Counted from the stretch's first letter, positions 43,963-54,300 are shown. The stretch is 64,000 bases of DNA from Paucidesulfovibrio longus DSM 6739 (GCF_000420485.1 NZ_ATVA01000014.1:124001-188000); one strand, 5' to 3'. Translations and numbers: made by a program. The notes: generated by a model not told the origin, from the letters alone.

Positions 43963-46200
43963 ATGAAGTTGAATCGCATCAGCATCCGCTGGAAAATGAT
44001 CGCGCCCTTCGCGATCTGCGTCCTGCTGCTCGGACTGGCTTCCATGCTCTTCGTGCGCTCCGAGCTGGACAGCCTGCATGTGGCCTCGCTGCGCGCGCGG
44101 GCCGAGGCCAAGGCCGAGTCCATACGCGAGGAGATCGACCTCTCTTCCGGACTCGCCAGGGACACGGCCGCGCTGTTCAGCTCGCGTCCCGTCGTGGTCC
44201 GGCCGTTTGAGACGGCGCGCAGCGGAAACATGGACGACGAAAACGACGCCATGGGCCAGGCCGCGCGCGAAATGCTCCGGCGCGAACTGGCGCAGGATCT
44301 CGCGGGCTTCAAGCAGGTGACAGGAAAAGCGCTCAAGCTGCATTTCCACCTGCCCAACGGCCGCAGCCTGGTGCGCCTCTGGCGCAAGCAGCAGGTCAAG
44401 CGGGACGGCAAGTGGCTGGACGTCTCCGACGACATCTCTTCCTTCCGCCAGACCGTCCTGGACGTGAACCGCACGGGCAAGCCCGTGCAGGGCATCGAGC
44501 TGGGGCGCGGCGGGTTCGTGCTCCGCGGGCTGGCCCCGGTGCAAGACGAGAACGGAACGCAGCTCGGCTCCGTGGAGGTGCTCGTCGATTTCCAGCCCAT
44601 CCTGGACGCGGCCCAGGACGAGGACGGCTCCAGCGTTCTGCTCTACATGAACGCGGACAGGCTGAACATCACCCGCCAGCTTCAGGACCAGGCCAAATTC
44701 CCGCACCTGGGCGAGTTCGTGCTCGTGGCCGGCGACAAGGCCAAGGCCGAGGAACAGGGCATCGACGAGGCGCTGATCGCAAGCGGCAAGCAGCAGCTCG
44801 CCGTGCGCTGGGACGGCGAGCGCGCCCTGGCCGCGTTTCCCGTGCTCGACTATCGCGGAGAGCAGATCGGGGTCATGGCTTACGTGATGAACGCCGAGGC
44901 GCAGCGCGCTTCCATGACCGAGCTGTTCACGACCCTTTCCGGCGCGTTCGTGCTCGTGCTGCTTCTGCCGGGCCTGCTGGTCCTCGTGGCCCTGCGCTAC
45001 GCGGTCCTGCTGCCCATGCGCGGCCTGCGCGACACCATCCACCGTCTCTCCCTGGGCGACCTGACCTGCGGGGAAAGGATGTGCACCGGGGACGAGCTGG
45101 AGGAAATGGACAGCGCCCTGGGCGAACTGATCGAGGCGCTGTCCGGCCGGGCCGCCTTGGCCGGGCGCATTGCCAAGGGCGATTTGACCGAGGATGTCGT
45201 ACTAGCATCTGAGAATGATACTCTTGGAAAATCATTAAAGGAAATGACGAATAATCTGCAAAATCTGATAACGCAGGTGCAGACGGCTTCCGACCAGATC
45301 GCGGCGGGATCGACCCAGGTTTCCGACTCCAGCCAGCAGCTTTCGCAGGGGGCGACCCAGCAGGCTTCCTCCGTGGAGGAGATCACCAGTTCCGTGACCG
45401 AGATCGCCAACCGCACCCGCATCAACGCCGAGAACGCGGGCGAGGCCACCCGCCTTGCGGGCGAGGCGCGCGACCAGGCCCAAGAGGGCCAGAAGCGCAT
45501 GAGCGGGATGATCCAGGCCATGGAGGAGATCAGCGCGTCCAGCAAGGCCGTGGCCAAGATCAACAAGGTCATCGACGAGATCGCCTTCCAGACCAATCTC
45601 CTGGCGCTGAACGCGGCCGTGGAGGCGGCGCGGGCGGGCAGCCACGGCAAGGGCTTCGCCGTGGTGGCGGAAGAGGTGCGCAACCTGGCCTCGCGCAGCG
45701 CCAAGGCCGCCCAGGAAACCACCCAGCTCATCGAGGAGTCCCTGGGCAAGGTCGGCGTGGGCAGCGAGATCGCCGCCCAGACCAGCGAATCCCTGGCCAG
45801 CATCGTGAGCGCCGCGTCCAAGGCCGCGGATCTCGTGGACGAGATCGCCCTGGCCAACAGGGAGCAGGCCGAGAGCGTGGGGCAGGTCAACCAGGGCCTG
45901 ACCCAGGTGGAGCAGGTCACCCAGGCCAACACGGCCAGCGCCGAGCAGACCGCTTCCGCAGCAGAGGAGCTTTCCTCGCAGGCGGGCTGGCTGCGCAATG
46001 TCTTGGCCCGGTTCCGGACCAGGGCGGCGGCCGAGGCCCTGCCCGGCGGCTACGCGAACGGGCACGGCGCGGACGCGGATGACGCGGACTTGCCGGGCCG
46101 GGACGGGGAATATGCGGAAGAGGAACCGAATTCCCCGGACGGGGAGTGGGGCGCAGCTCCGCGGAAAGGGACGGCGCGGCGCAAGCTGGATACCTTCTAG
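43963..46200 (+). CDS. Methyl-accepting chemotaxis protein with periplasmic cache domain
   Basis: 745 residues from ATG 43963, eight bases after GGAGG. Membrane segment about 12-30, dCache_3-like periplasmic domain (about 35-305: [29 protein letters not shown]), second membrane segment about 320-345, HAMP, and signalling domain with the hairpin tip [20 protein letters not shown] and [11 protein letters not shown]. The C-terminal 60 residues form a disordered acidic tail ending KLDTF, which is not a clear CheR pentapeptide. The ligand is unknown. Confidence 0.95.
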   Translation: MKLNRISIRWKMIAPFAICVLLLGLASMLFVRSELDSLHVASLRARAEAKAESIREEIDLSSGLARDTAALFSSRPVVVRPFETARSGNMDDENDAMGQAAREMLRRELAQDLAGFKQVTGKALKLHFHLPNGRSLVRLWRKQQVKRDGKWLDVSDDISSFRQTVLDVNRTGKPVQGIELGRGGFVLRGLAPVQDENGTQLGSVEVLVDFQPILDAAQDEDGSSVLLYMNADRLNITRQLQDQAKFPHLGEFVLVAGDKAKAEEQGIDEALIASGKQQLAVRWDGERALAAFPVLDYRGEQIGVMAYVMNAEAQRASMTELFTTLSGAFVLVLLLPGLLVLVALRYAVLLPMRGLRDTIHRLSLGDLTCGERMCTGDELEEMDSALGELIEALSGRAALAGRIAKGDLTEDVVLASENDTLGKSLKEMTNNLQNLITQVQTASDQIAAGSTQVSDSSQQLSQGATQQASSVEEITSSVTEIANRTRINAENAGEATRLAGEARDQAQEGQKRMSGMIQAMEEISASSKAVAKINKVIDEIAFQTNLLALNAAVEAARAGSHGKGFAVVAEEVRNLASRSAKAAQETTQLIEESLGKVGVGSEIAAQTSESLASIVSAASKAADLVDEIALANREQAESVGQVNQGLTQVEQVTQANTASAEQTASAAEELSSQAGWLRNVLARFRTRAAAEALPGGYANGHGADADDADLPGRDGEYAEEEPNSPDGEWGAAPRKGTARRKLDTF

Positions 46201-46221
46201 CGGGGGCCGCAAGGCGAAATG

Positions 46222-46255
46222 AAACGGGCCGGACTTGTCCGGCCCGTTTTCGTTT
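46222..46255 (+). terminator. Rho-independent terminator
   Basis: AACGGGCCGGAC pairs with GTCCGGCCCGTT around TT, followed by TTCGTTT; about 20 bases after the chemoreceptor stop. Confidence 0.93.
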
Positions 46256-46267
46256 CCGGGCCGGAAC

Positions 46268-47716
46268 TCAGGCCGGGGAGCCGCCCCCGGCCAGGTCCGA
46301 AGCCAGCGCGCCCAGGGTTTCCAGGGCGCGTTCCAGCTCCTCGGACCAGACCCCGCCGCAGCTCAGGCGCAAACAGTTGTCGAAGCCTTCCTGGGTGGTG
46401 AAGATCGGACCGGGCGCGATGCCGATGCCCTCGGCCTTGGCCCGGTAGAACAATTCCACGGCGTCGGCCTCGCCGGGCAGCTCGACCCAGAGGACCACGC
46501 CGCCGCGCGGCTCGGTGACGCGGGTGCCGCGCGGAAAGCAGCGCCCCAGGTGGGCGCGCATCAGGCGCATCTGTTTTTCCACGGCGCTGCGCAGGCGCTT
46601 GAGCTGGCGCTCGTAGAGTCCGGCCGCCAGGAACTCGGCCAGGGCCATCTGGTTCGGGCTGGCCGTGCAGACGTTGGTCGTGGCCTTGACCTCAAGGGCC
46701 TTGTCCCGGAAGCGGCCCGGCGCGAGCCAGCCCACGCGCCAGCCCGGACAGACCGTCTTGGAAAAGGACGAGCAGAGCAGCACCAGCCCCTTGTCGTCCA
46801 GGGCCTTGAAGCTGCCGGGCCTGGGGCCGGTGAAGTGCAGGTCCGTATAGACGTCGTCCTCCACAAGGGGGATGTCGCGGGCCTCCAGGAGTCTCAGGAT
46901 GTCCTTCTTGGCCGCGTCCGGGGTCCACGCGCCGTCCGGATTGTTGAAGTTGGGACAGAGGATGCAGACCTTGACCTGGTATTTGTCCAGGGCCGCGGCC
47001 ACGTCCGCCGGGTCCACCCCGGAGCCGGGGCAGGAAGGCACCTCCACGGCGCGCAGGCCGAGGTTCTCGATGAGCTGGAGAAAGCAGTAGTAGGTGGGCG
47101 ACTGGATGAGCACGTTGTCGCCGGGGCGGGTCAGGGCGCGCAGGCAGATGGAGAGTCCTTCCATTGCTCCCGACGTGATGATCAGATCATCGGGGGCGAG
47201 GCCGGCTTCCGGGTCCGTGCAGCGGAAGGAGATCTGGCGGCGCAGTTCCGCGTTGCCGGGAATGCTTTCGTAGCTCATGGCCTGTTCCGGCCGCTCGCGC
47301 AGCACGCGGGAGAGGATGCGTCCCAGGGCCTTGGTGGGCAGCAGCTCCTCAGTGGGGCAGATCACGCCGAGCGGGGCCAGACGGGGGCTGCCCACGGCTT
47401 CGAGCACGGTCTGGATGAGCTGGCCCCGGCTCACGGCGCGCGGGGCCGAGTCCGCCGGACGCGCCTGCGGCGTTTCCAGGGTTCGGAACGAGCGGCGCAC
47501 GAAGAATCCGGATCGCGGCCTGGACTCGATGACCCCTTTGGTCTCCAGCTCCAGATAGGCCTGGTTGACCGTGGACAGCGACAGCCCGGTGCGCACGCGC
47601 ATGGCCCGCAGGGAGGGCAGCTTTTGCCCGCGCAGGAGCGCGCCGCTTTCGATCATCTCCATGATCTGGCGCTCCACGGCCTGATAGAGAAACGGTTCCT
47701 GCCAGTTCGTCTGCAT
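46268..47716 (-). CDS. MocR-type (GntR-HTH plus aminotransferase) regulator
   Basis: 482 residues. N-terminal GntR winged helix (about 10-75: LPSLRAMRVRTGLSLSTVNQ), linker, then a fold-type I aminotransferase domain (about 115-475) with the PLP lysine in SSFSKTVCPGWRVGW, Asp in LVEDDVYTDL and NFNNPDGAW. These regulators bind PLP and an amino-acid-related ligand. Divergent from azlCD, which it probably controls. Confidence 0.94.
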   Translation of the reverse strand: MQTNWQEPFLYQAVERQIMEMIESGALLRGQKLPSLRAMRVRTGLSLSTVNQAYLELETKGVIESRPRSGFFVRRSFRTLETPQARPADSAPRAVSRGQLIQTVLEAVGSPRLAPLGVICPTEELLPTKALGRILSRVLRERPEQAMSYESIPGNAELRRQISFRCTDPEAGLAPDDLIITSGAMEGLSICLRALTRPGDNVLIQSPTYYCFLQLIENLGLRAVEVPSCPGSGVDPADVAAALDKYQVKVCILCPNFNNPDGAWTPDAAKKDILRLLEARDIPLVEDDVYTDLHFTGPRPGSFKALDDKGLVLLCSSFSKTVCPGWRVGWLAPGRFRDKALEVKATTNVCTASPNQMALAEFLAAGLYERQLKRLRSAVEKQMRLMRAHLGRCFPRGTRVTEPRGGVVLWVELPGEADAVELFYRAKAEGIGIAPGPIFTTQEGFDNCLRLSCGGVWSEELERALETLGALASDLAGGGSPA

Positions 47717-47753
47717 GGTCGCTCCGTAAACTGTATTGCTTCAATTCGGTTGA

Positions 47754-47790
47754 ATCTGTATCTGTACTGGTGACAGGTTATCTGTTCCAG
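47754..47790. promoter_or_regulatory. Candidate MocR operator: direct repeats two turns apart
   Basis: TATCTGTACTGG (47759-47770) and TATCTGTTCCAG (47779-47790) start exactly 20 bases apart, with a partial third ATCTGTA at 47754. MocR regulators typically bind direct repeats about two helical turns apart between divergent genes. Confidence 0.55.
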
Positions 47791-47884
47791 TGGCCAAAAG
47801 CAAACGAACCCCGTCCTCCGGGCTGCGAAAATCGCGCGGGCCGGAAGTTCCGCGGACGCGGGACCGGGGAGCAAAGGAGCCGCC

Positions 47885-48631
47885 GTGCAGCAGACAGAAA
47901 CAGCCACATTGGAGAGCGCCATGCCGGGCCATGTTTTTTCAGGCATGCGACAAGCCCTTCCCGTGGTCCTGGGCTACATCCCCGTGGGCTTCGCCTTCGG
48001 AGTGCTCGGGGCCAAGGTGGGCGCGTCCGTGTTCAACGTGGTGCTCATGTCCGTGCTGGTCTACGCGGGCTCGGCCCAGCTCATCGCGGCGGGGCTGCTC
48101 GCGGCCGGGGCAACGCCCCTGACCATCGTTGTCACCACCTTCATCGTCAATCTGCGCCACCTGCTCATGTCCGCGGCGCTGTCCCCGCACCTGCGGAGCT
48201 ACGGCAAGGTGCAGCAGGCCCTGTTCTCCTTCGAGCTGACGGACGAGACCTTCGCTTTGCATTCGGGCCGCTTCGCGGAGCCCGGAACGGACCCGGCCGG
48301 TCCCGGAGCCAAGGCCGAAACCTTCGCCCTGAACGTCACGGCCCATTGCGCCTGGGTCTTCGGATCCTGGCTGGGCGTCACGGCCAGCACGCTCATCGCG
48401 GACGTGCGGCCCATCGGCCTGGACTACGCCCTGCCCGCCATGTTCATCGCCCTCATCGTGGGGCAGATGAAGAGCCGCCTGCACATCTTCATCGGCCTGG
48501 GCGCGGGCGCCCTTTCCACGGGCCTGCTGCTCGCGGGCGTGGATCAATGGAACGTCATCTTCGCGACCGTGGGCGCCGCCGCCCTGGGCGCCTATCTGGA
48601 GGAAAAATGGACCAGCGCACGCTCTTTCTGA
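47885..48631 (+). CDS. azlC: Branched-chain amino acid exporter subunit AzlC
   Basis: 248 residues from GTG 47885, six bases after AAGGAG. About seven hydrophobic segments; the AzlC signature includes ALPVVLGYIPVGFAFGVL, SAQLIAAGLL and VVTTFIVNLRHLLMSAAL. With AzlD it exports branched-chain amino acids or analogues. It overlaps azlD by 25 bases. Confidence 0.94.
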   Translation: MQQTETATLESAMPGHVFSGMRQALPVVLGYIPVGFAFGVLGAKVGASVFNVVLMSVLVYAGSAQLIAAGLLAAGATPLTIVVTTFIVNLRHLLMSAALSPHLRSYGKVQQALFSFELTDETFALHSGRFAEPGTDPAGPGAKAETFALNVTAHCAWVFGSWLGVTASTLIADVRPIGLDYALPAMFIALIVGQMKSRLHIFIGLGAGALSTGLLLAGVDQWNVIFATVGAAALGAYLEEKWTSARSF

Positions 48632-48936
48632 CCATTCTGGGCATGGCCCTGGTGACCTACGTGCCGCGGGCGCTGCCTGCCCTGGCGCTCTCCTCGCGCA
48701 CCCTGCACCCCGCCGTGCGGCGCTTCCTCTCCTTCGTGCCCGTGGCCGTGCTCTCGGCCCTGCTCCTGCCCTCGCTGGTCGTCACGGACGCGCGCCTGGA
48801 CTTTTCCATCGGAAACGTCTTCCTTTGGGTCAGTCTTCTCTTGCTGCCGTTCTGCATCAAGACGCGCAGCTTTTTCGGCACGGTGGCCGTGGGCATGTTC
48901 CTGGTCGCCGGGGCGCGCTGGTGGCTCGGCGCGTAA
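48607..48936 (+). CDS. azlD: Branched-chain amino acid exporter subunit AzlD
   Basis: 109 residues from ATG 48607, preceded by GGAGG within azlC. Three to four hydrophobic segments; typical TLFLTILGMALVTYVPRALP and SFVPVAVLSALLLPSLV. Small partner of AzlC. Confidence 0.92.
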   Translation: MDQRTLFLTILGMALVTYVPRALPALALSSRTLHPAVRRFLSFVPVAVLSALLLPSLVVTDARLDFSIGNVFLWVSLLLLPFCIKTRSFFGTVAVGMFLVAGARWWLGA

Positions 48937-49141
48937 GCCAAAGCGCCCGCGCGGCGATAAATCGCGAAAACGCCTCTGGACGTGCCGTTCAGGGGCGTAT
49001 TGTGCTTTGGGCAGGGGAGAAGCGCCTTGACTCCGGTTCGCGCTCTTCACATAAGAGAGGAGAGGATGCGGGGCGCTCTCCCCGCGCAAGCGAATGCCGC
49101 GCCGCACCGGACCATTTCCGGCGCGCCGGGGCGGAGGTGCC

Positions 49142-49543
49142 ATGTATAAGCGTTTTCTTCCTTACGCCATCGGGTTGGCCCTGGTTCTGACCGTGCTGCT
49201 GCTCTTCCGGACCTGTTCCGGGCGTCCGGCCGAGGGGCTGGAGCAATCCCTGCTCGGCCATTGGCGCACGGCGGACGGCATGGAGATCTACTACGCGCCG
49301 GGCAAGGCCGTGGGCGTCAGCTCCGAGGGAACCCGCAGCTACCACCCCTGGCGGGTGCTGCTGGTCAACGAGGAGGATTCCTGGATGAAGATCCTCATCG
49401 GCAACAGCGACGGCGAGAACGTCACCAGGGTTTTGCAGTTCAACGAGGACCGCACGGTCTACCGTGCCAGCCGCGCGCCAGGATTCGCGGGCGGGGCCGG
49501 GCTGTCCGAGGCGCAATACCTCGACGACAGCCAGAGCCCCTAG
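49142..49543 (+). CDS. Membrane-anchored protein of unknown function
   Basis: 133 residues from ATG 49142, with GGAGG five bases upstream. One N-terminal membrane segment (about 6-24), then a soluble domain, probably periplasmic, that reads like a small beta-rich lipocalin-type module (LLGHWRTADGMEIYYAPGKA, NVTRVLQFNEDRTVYRAS). Not assigned to a family. Confidence 0.75.
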   Translation: MYKRFLPYAIGLALVLTVLLLFRTCSGRPAEGLEQSLLGHWRTADGMEIYYAPGKAVGVSSEGTRSYHPWRVLLVNEEDSWMKILIGNSDGENVTRVLQFNEDRTVYRASRAPGFAGGAGLSEAQYLDDSQSP

Positions 49544-49584
49544 CCGGGGCGCGGCTCCGGGACGAGACGGAGCCGCCGACGCGC

Positions 49585-49632
49585 GACAAGACAAGGCCCC
49601 GCACGCCGTATGGTGCGGGGCCTTGTCTTGTC
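49585..49632. terminator. Long perfect hairpin between convergent genes
   Basis: GACAAGACAAGGCCCCGCAC and its exact 20-base complement flank an eight-base loop. Lies between convergent genes, so it can stop transcription in both directions. Confidence 0.85.
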
Positions 49633-49658
49633 GGGGCCGCGGGCGGAAAGGGCGGCGG

Positions 49659-50057
49659 CTAGAGCAGCTTTTCGGAATCCGCGGGCAGCAGGGAGACGCG
49701 GACCCTGCCGGAGTCGCACGCGAAGCGGATGCGCTGCGGTTCCGCGAGGTCGGAAACCTTTTCCGTGCGGAACTGCTTGCGCACGCTCATGCGCTGTTCG
49801 CGGACCAGGGTATGGGTCGCCTCGGCGAGCACGTTGCCTTCCGGTCCCAGGAACTGGGTCTTGACCGTCACGAACATGTCGCCGTCGAGGTAGTCGATGC
49901 AGTAGGCGTATTCGCCCGGAGCGAGCGGATGCTCCCAGACGCCTCCCTGGCTGATGACGCTTTGGCTGGGTTCCGCGCCCTGCACGGCGAAAGCCGCGCC
50001 CGCAAAAGCCAGGATAAGAATCAGGCTTTGAGCGTGTTTAAAGAGAATAGTACGCAT
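49659..50057 (-). CDS. Small exported protein of unknown function
   Basis: 132 residues from ATG 50057; an upstream ATG (50099) gives a longer, less signal-like start. Signal peptide about 1-25 (AVQGA). The mature part alternates strands: PGEYAYCIDYLDGDMFVTVK and RIRFACDSGRVRVSLL, with two Cys that may bond. Not recognised. It follows the large PAS kinase on the same strand by 87 bases. Confidence 0.7.
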   Translation of the reverse strand: MRTILFKHAQSLILILAFAGAAFAVQGAEPSQSVISQGGVWEHPLAPGEYAYCIDYLDGDMFVTVKTQFLGPEGNVLAEATHTLVREQRMSVRKQFRTEKVSDLAEPQRIRFACDSGRVRVSLLPADSEKLL

Positions 50058-50144
50058 AATCAGTAGGCTATCGTTTTTTTGACGTTGAGGGAAAGGCATA
50101 GGTATGCGTTCTGGCCCGAAATGTCCACTCCCGACCCCGGAGGC

Positions 50145-53027
50145 TCACGCCTTGGGGAGAGAAACGATCAATTCCACGGCCGCGCCGCCGAGGGGGCTTT
50201 CGTCCACGAGCAGCTCCCCGCCGATGCAGCGGCTGATCTGGCGGGCGATGCCCAGGCCAAGGCCCGCGCCGCCGTGCCGCCGGGTGTAGGAGCCGTCCGC
50301 CTGCACAAAGGGGTCGAAGACGGATGTGCGCGATTCTTTGGGAATGCCCGGCCCGCTGTCCTCGACACGGAACGTGGTCCGCACGATGCCGGTCTTGCCC
50401 GGTTCCGGCTCCTGGCTGACGAGCACCGCCACGGTGCCTTCCTCGGTGAACTTGATGGCGTTGTCCATGAGCTGGTTGAGGATGCGGCGAATCATGCCTG
50501 CGTCGCCTTCCACGTCCTTCAGCGTGCTGCCGTGATCGATGCGGAGTTCGAGATTTTTTTCCTCGGCGAGCGGGGCGTAGGCGGATTCGAGCCCCCGCAG
50601 CAGGTCGCGCACGCTGAAGGGCATGTTCTGCAGATTGCTTTCGCAGTCTTCCAGATCGACGTATTCGAGCAGGCGGTCGAGCAGGCCCTGGAGGGTGCGC
50701 GCGGAATGCGCCGCCTCCGCGGCCCGGCCGGCATCGTCCTTGTCGAGGCGTCCGCCGATCTCGAGAAGCTGGAGCATGCCGAGAATGCCGTTGAGCGGCG
50801 TGCGGAATTCGTGGCCCATGCGCGAAAGGAATTCGCTCTTGACGTGGTTGGCCCTTTCCGCCGCGTCCCTGGCCTCGCGGATGGTGTTCACGGCCTCGGT
50901 GTAGGCCGTGACGTCCTGGGCCACTCCGGCGGTGCGCACGACAACGCCGTCGCGGACCACGGGGAAGGTTCGCGCGCGCACCCAGCGGACGCCCTGTTCC
51001 GGGTCCAGCACGCGCAGGGTCACGTCCTGGAAGGCCCAGAGGCTCCTTTTGCCGTTCCAGAGAGAATCGGCGATGGGCCGGTCTTCTGGATGGATCACTT
51101 CGAGGAGACGTTTCGGGTCCGTGTGCAGCGATTCTCCGGAAAGGCCGAAGATGGGCTGGAAACCGGGGCTGGCGTAGATCAGGCCCTGTCCGTCGTGGAG
51201 CCAATAGGCTTCCTCGATGGCCTTGACCAGCTCCCGGAAGCGCTCCCGGCTTTCCTGCAACTCCTCGGTCATGCGCCGCCGTTCGGTCATGTCGCGGACC
51301 ACGCCCACCACCTGCGTCAGCTTGCCGTCCTGATCCACGATCCCGGAAAAACCGACCACGAGCCAGATGACGGCGCCGTCCTTGCGGCAGCCGCGCAACT
51401 CCAGCTTGAGGGGGGATTCTTCGCCCCGGCGCAGTTGTTCCAGGCTCCGCTCGCAGGCTTCCACGTCGTCGGGGTGGGTGAGCAGGGAAAAATGACGCCC
51501 CTCCGCCTCGGAAGGCTCGTAGCCGAACATTTCCCGGACCGCAGGGGACATGTAGATGAAGCGTCCGGAAGGGTCGAGGCTGAAGACGATGTCGGCGATG
51601 TTGTCCACGATGACCTTGAGGCGCTGCCGATTCTTGTCCAGGTCGGCCTTGAGCCGGATATGCTCGCTGGTGTCCACGGCCATGAACACGAGTCCGTCCG
51701 GGTTTCCGGCGGGGTCGCGCATCAGGGTCATGGTGGTCAGGGCGGTGAAGCTGCTCATGTCGCTGCGCAGGTGCAGCATTTCCGCCTGGACGCCTCCCTT
51801 GGTGCGGACCTGGCCGAGCATCTCGGCCAGGCGCAGGCCCTCGGCCATGGGGTCGAAGCTTTCTCCGATGTTTTCCATGGGCTCAAGCCCGTCAGGTTCC
51901 AGGCCGTGCATCGCGTCCCAGGCCGGGTTGGTGAAGCGGATGCGCCCGTCCAGTTCGGTGACGGCCATGCCGTTGCCGGATTGGTTCAGCGCTTCGCGCA
52001 GCCCTTCCATTTCGCGCCGGCTCTTTTCCAGGGGGGTGATGTCGTTGCCGATGCAGAGCACCTCGGAAATCTTGCCGTTCTCGTCGCGCAAGGCCCGGTT
52101 GCTCCAGAGCATCCAGACCCGTTCCCCGCTTTTCTTGATGTTTTCGTTCTTGTTCAGTGCGAACTTGTCGATGTCCGCGAGCACGTCGGACCACATGCGC
52201 CGCAGATTGCGCCCCTCGGAATCCGTTTCCGGCAGGATGAGTCCGAGCAGGTGTCTGTCTTGGATTTCCTCCTGGGTGTAGCCGAAAAAAGCGAGCCCGT
52301 AGCTGTTGATGAAGTTGATGCGTCCTTCCGGATTGACGCGCAGGATGACGCTGTTGGCCCCTTCCACCAGCGTGGAGTAAATGTTTTCGCGCTCCCGCAG
52401 CGCCGTTTCCGCCTTCACGCGGCGGGTCGCGTCCAGCAGGAATGCCGAGGCGTAGCGCACCTGCCCGTTGCGGACCACCGGATTGTAGACGACCTCGATG
52501 TATCGGCCCTTCATGGAAGGGAGAGGAACCACGGCCCGGCCGTAGACCGTTTCTCCGGCGAAGCAGCGGTTCAGGTTCGGACGGATGATCTGCTCGTGGA
52601 TGTCCCGGCCCCAGATCTCCGAGACGTGCTTTCCGGCGATCCTTTCCGGCGGGATGTCCAGCATCCGGCCGTAGGCGTCGTTCACGGCGACGTAGACATG
52701 CCTTTCATTGATCAGGGCCATGGCGTCGCCGCAGGAATCCAGTCCCAGTCCCAGAAGCTGGACGCGGCGATAGCGTCTGATCCACAGGGTCAGCCACCAG
52801 ACGGCGAAGACCAAAACCGGAGCCACGGCAAGGAAGAGCCAGCCGAAGATTTCTTCGGTCTGCAAGGGGCCGAGGGGGGCCGCGTTCGCCGTGGCCGCCG
52901 CGAGCAGGAGCGCGCAGACGGCGGCTGCGCCCGCGCGCAGGAAACCCGCCGTGCGCGGCTTCCCGCCTGGGACCGCAAGGCTTGCCGGAAAAGGGATCCC
53001 GCCGATGCGCTGTTTGGAAACGTTCAT
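50145..53027 (-). CDS. Multi-PAS membrane histidine kinase
   Basis: 960 residues. Two N-terminal hydrophobic segments (about 30-50 and 60-83), then about five PAS units (roughly 95-205, 215-335, 340-460, 465-590, 600-715), several ending in DIT/DMT motifs (NDITPLE, DMTERR). HisKA with His in [11 protein letters not shown], HATPase with [18 protein letters not shown] and GAGLGLGIA, all intact. No receiver attached and no response regulator next to it: an orphan kinase. The first PAS units may see redox or small ligands. Confidence 0.93.
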   Translation of the reverse strand: MNVSKQRIGGIPFPASLAVPGGKPRTAGFLRAGAAAVCALLLAAATANAAPLGPLQTEEIFGWLFLAVAPVLVFAVWWLTLWIRRYRRVQLLGLGLDSCGDAMALINERHVYVAVNDAYGRMLDIPPERIAGKHVSEIWGRDIHEQIIRPNLNRCFAGETVYGRAVVPLPSMKGRYIEVVYNPVVRNGQVRYASAFLLDATRRVKAETALRERENIYSTLVEGANSVILRVNPEGRINFINSYGLAFFGYTQEEIQDRHLLGLILPETDSEGRNLRRMWSDVLADIDKFALNKNENIKKSGERVWMLWSNRALRDENGKISEVLCIGNDITPLEKSRREMEGLREALNQSGNGMAVTELDGRIRFTNPAWDAMHGLEPDGLEPMENIGESFDPMAEGLRLAEMLGQVRTKGGVQAEMLHLRSDMSSFTALTTMTLMRDPAGNPDGLVFMAVDTSEHIRLKADLDKNRQRLKVIVDNIADIVFSLDPSGRFIYMSPAVREMFGYEPSEAEGRHFSLLTHPDDVEACERSLEQLRRGEESPLKLELRGCRKDGAVIWLVVGFSGIVDQDGKLTQVVGVVRDMTERRRMTEELQESRERFRELVKAIEEAYWLHDGQGLIYASPGFQPIFGLSGESLHTDPKRLLEVIHPEDRPIADSLWNGKRSLWAFQDVTLRVLDPEQGVRWVRARTFPVVRDGVVVRTAGVAQDVTAYTEAVNTIREARDAAERANHVKSEFLSRMGHEFRTPLNGILGMLQLLEIGGRLDKDDAGRAAEAAHSARTLQGLLDRLLEYVDLEDCESNLQNMPFSVRDLLRGLESAYAPLAEEKNLELRIDHGSTLKDVEGDAGMIRRILNQLMDNAIKFTEEGTVAVLVSQEPEPGKTGIVRTTFRVEDSGPGIPKESRTSVFDPFVQADGSYTRRHGGAGLGLGIARQISRCIGGELLVDESPLGGAAVELIVSLPKA

Positions 53028-53094
53028 TGCGGATTCTTATACTTGATTCGACTCGCGCCGTCAGCCTTTGCGGGCGGAACGCGAAACGCCGCCG

Positions 53095-53119
53095 AAAAAA
53101 AAGGCCCCTTGCGGGGCCT
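53095..53119 (-). terminator. Terminator of the small heat-shock operon
   Basis: On the minus strand AGGCCCC, GCAA and GGGGCCT, then a run of eight T; about 35 bases after the stop. Confidence 0.95.
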
Positions 53120-53154
53120 GGAGGGTGAGGGAATGTCGGAACAGACGGGAGGGG

Positions 53155-53523
53155 TCAGCCCGCCTGGATTTCGATCTTGCGGGGCAGGGCCTTGTCCGCC
53201 TTGGGCAGGTCCAGTACCAGGACGCCGTCCTTGAGATTGGCGGAAATCTTTTCGCGGTCCACAAGGTCGGAGATGGAGATGGTTCGTGCGAACTCCACGG
53301 GACCGAACTCCACTTCCGCGTAGCGTTCCTCCGCGCCCCCGAACTCGCCGGTCTTGCCGCTGACGAGCAGCTCGTTCTCCCGCAGGTCCAGGACCAGGTT
53401 TTCCTTGCGCACGCCGGGCACGTCCATGATCACGTGGAACCCGTCCTCGCGCTCGAAAATGTCGGTGGCGGGGCGGACCCGGGGCAGCGCTCGCGCTTCG
53501 TTCTTTTTGATCTCATTGCTCAT
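53155..53523 (-). CDS. Small heat-shock protein (Hsp20), second of pair
   Basis: 122 residues with a ribosome site AAGGAGG. Alpha-crystallin domain about 20-110: PATDIFEREDGFHVIMDVPG, LVLDLRENELLVSG, FARTISISDLVDREKISANL and DGVLVLDLPKA. The C-terminal IxI-like motif appears as IEI. ATP-independent holdase; usually oligomeric, probably also with its neighbour. Eleven bases after the first Hsp20 gene. Confidence 0.95.
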   Translation of the reverse strand: MSNEIKKNEARALPRVRPATDIFEREDGFHVIMDVPGVRKENLVLDLRENELLVSGKTGEFGGAEERYAEVEFGPVEFARTISISDLVDREKISANLKDGVLVLDLPKADKALPRKIEIQAG

Positions 53524-53534
53524 GCCGCACCTCC

Positions 53535-53948
53535 TTAGGACGCTTCGATGCTGATCTTGCGGGGTCTGGCTTCTTCCGCGCGCGGCAGGGTGACGCTGAG
53601 CACGCCGTCCGCGAGCGAAGCCCTGACCTTGTCCCTGTCCACGGGAACATTGAGCCGGACAACGCGCTGAAACGAGCCTGCCGGCCGTTCCTGGCGGTAG
53701 TACTTCCCTTCGGGAGCCTTGCGCTCGCCCTTGATGACCAGGCTCTTGTCCGTGAGGGTCAGGTCGATGTCGTCCAGGCTCAGGCCGGGAGCCTGGCAGC
53801 GCACGAACACGGTGTGTCCGTCTTCGCTGAGGTTCAGCGGGGGATAGGCCATCTGCCGGAACTCCGGGAACGGGTTTTTGAACAGATCCTCGAAAACCCG
53901 GTCGAAACGACCCGGAAACGGGTATAACGTATTGAAGTCCAACACCAT
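53535..53948 (-). CDS. Small heat-shock protein (Hsp20), first of pair
   Basis: 137 residues from ATG 53948, five bases after AGGAGG; the frame open further upstream is not coding. N-terminal part of hydrophobic and aromatic residues (YPFPGRFDRVFEDLF) typical of class A sHsps; crystallin domain about 40-130 (VFVRCQAPGLSLDDIDLTL, FQRVVRLNVPVDRDKVRASL, DGVLSVTLPRA). Ends with IEAS. First gene of the operon. Confidence 0.95.
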   Translation of the reverse strand: MVLDFNTLYPFPGRFDRVFEDLFKNPFPEFRQMAYPPLNLSEDGHTVFVRCQAPGLSLDDIDLTLTDKSLVIKGERKAPEGKYYRQERPAGSFQRVVRLNVPVDRDKVRASLADGVLSVTLPRAEEARPRKISIEAS

Positions 53949-53982
53949 GTCATACCTCCTTTGTTGTAATCTCACGAGCAAA

Positions 53983-54010
53983 GAAATAGGTACGCGCATG
54001 GAATTGTCAA
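53983..54010 (-). promoter_or_regulatory. Promoter of the small heat-shock operon
   Basis: Minus strand: TTGACA (54005-54010), 16-base spacer, TATTTC (53983-53988). The same bases read ACCTATTT 13 bases after TTGACA, 6 of 8 matches to the sigma32 -10 (CCCCATTT), so heat-shock sigma use is also possible. Confidence 0.65.
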
Positions 54011-54075
54011 CAGGGTGTGCAAAAAAATGAGGGCGGGGGTGAAGCTGTTTGGAAAGCTGGTGAAAAACAAGAGAA

Positions 54076-54101
54076 AGGCCCCGGTCCGGAAGCCGGGGCC
54101 T
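54076..54101 (-). terminator. Terminator after the Trm112-like gene
   Basis: On the minus strand AGGCCCCGG pairs with CCGGGGCCT around eight bases and is followed by TTCTCTTGTTTTT, 11 bases after the stop. Confidence 0.9.
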
Positions 54102-54111
54102 GGGTGCGCGA

Positions 54112-54300
54112 TCAGCGGCTGCCCTGCCATTGCGCTTCGGGCACGCTTTCTTCCACCAGCATGACGGGGATGCCGTCTCTGACGGGGTAGACCACCTCGC
54201 AGGCCGCGCAGAGCAGCCCGTCGCGGTCCGGGCAGGGAAGCAGTCCGCCCTTGCATTTCGGGCAGGCCAGCAGTTTGAGCATTTCCTCATCCAGGGGCAT
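54112..54300 (-). CDS. Trm112/YcaR-like zinc protein
   Basis: 62 residues from ATG 54300, five bases after AAGGAG (GTG 54306 lies too close). Four Cys as two pairs: LACPKCKGG and LLCAACEVVYP, then VRDGIPVMLVEE, as in Trm112 family proteins, which in eukaryotes activate methyltransferases; the bacterial role is unknown. Its start overlaps the end of the GGDEF-EAL gene region, so it is co-transcribed with it. Confidence 0.9.
   Translation of the reverse strand: MPLDEEMLKLLACPKCKGGLLPCPDRDGLLCAACEVVYPVRDGIPVMLVEESVPEAQWQGSR

Noticed and set aside
53964-53979. RNA thermometer hiding the ribosome site of the first Hsp20 gene (TTTCTTTG against CAAAGGAG)
   Set aside because: The upstream pairing strand overlaps the predicted -10 (53983-53988), so it would mostly lie before the transcript start. 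It would be viable only if an upstream promoter is used.
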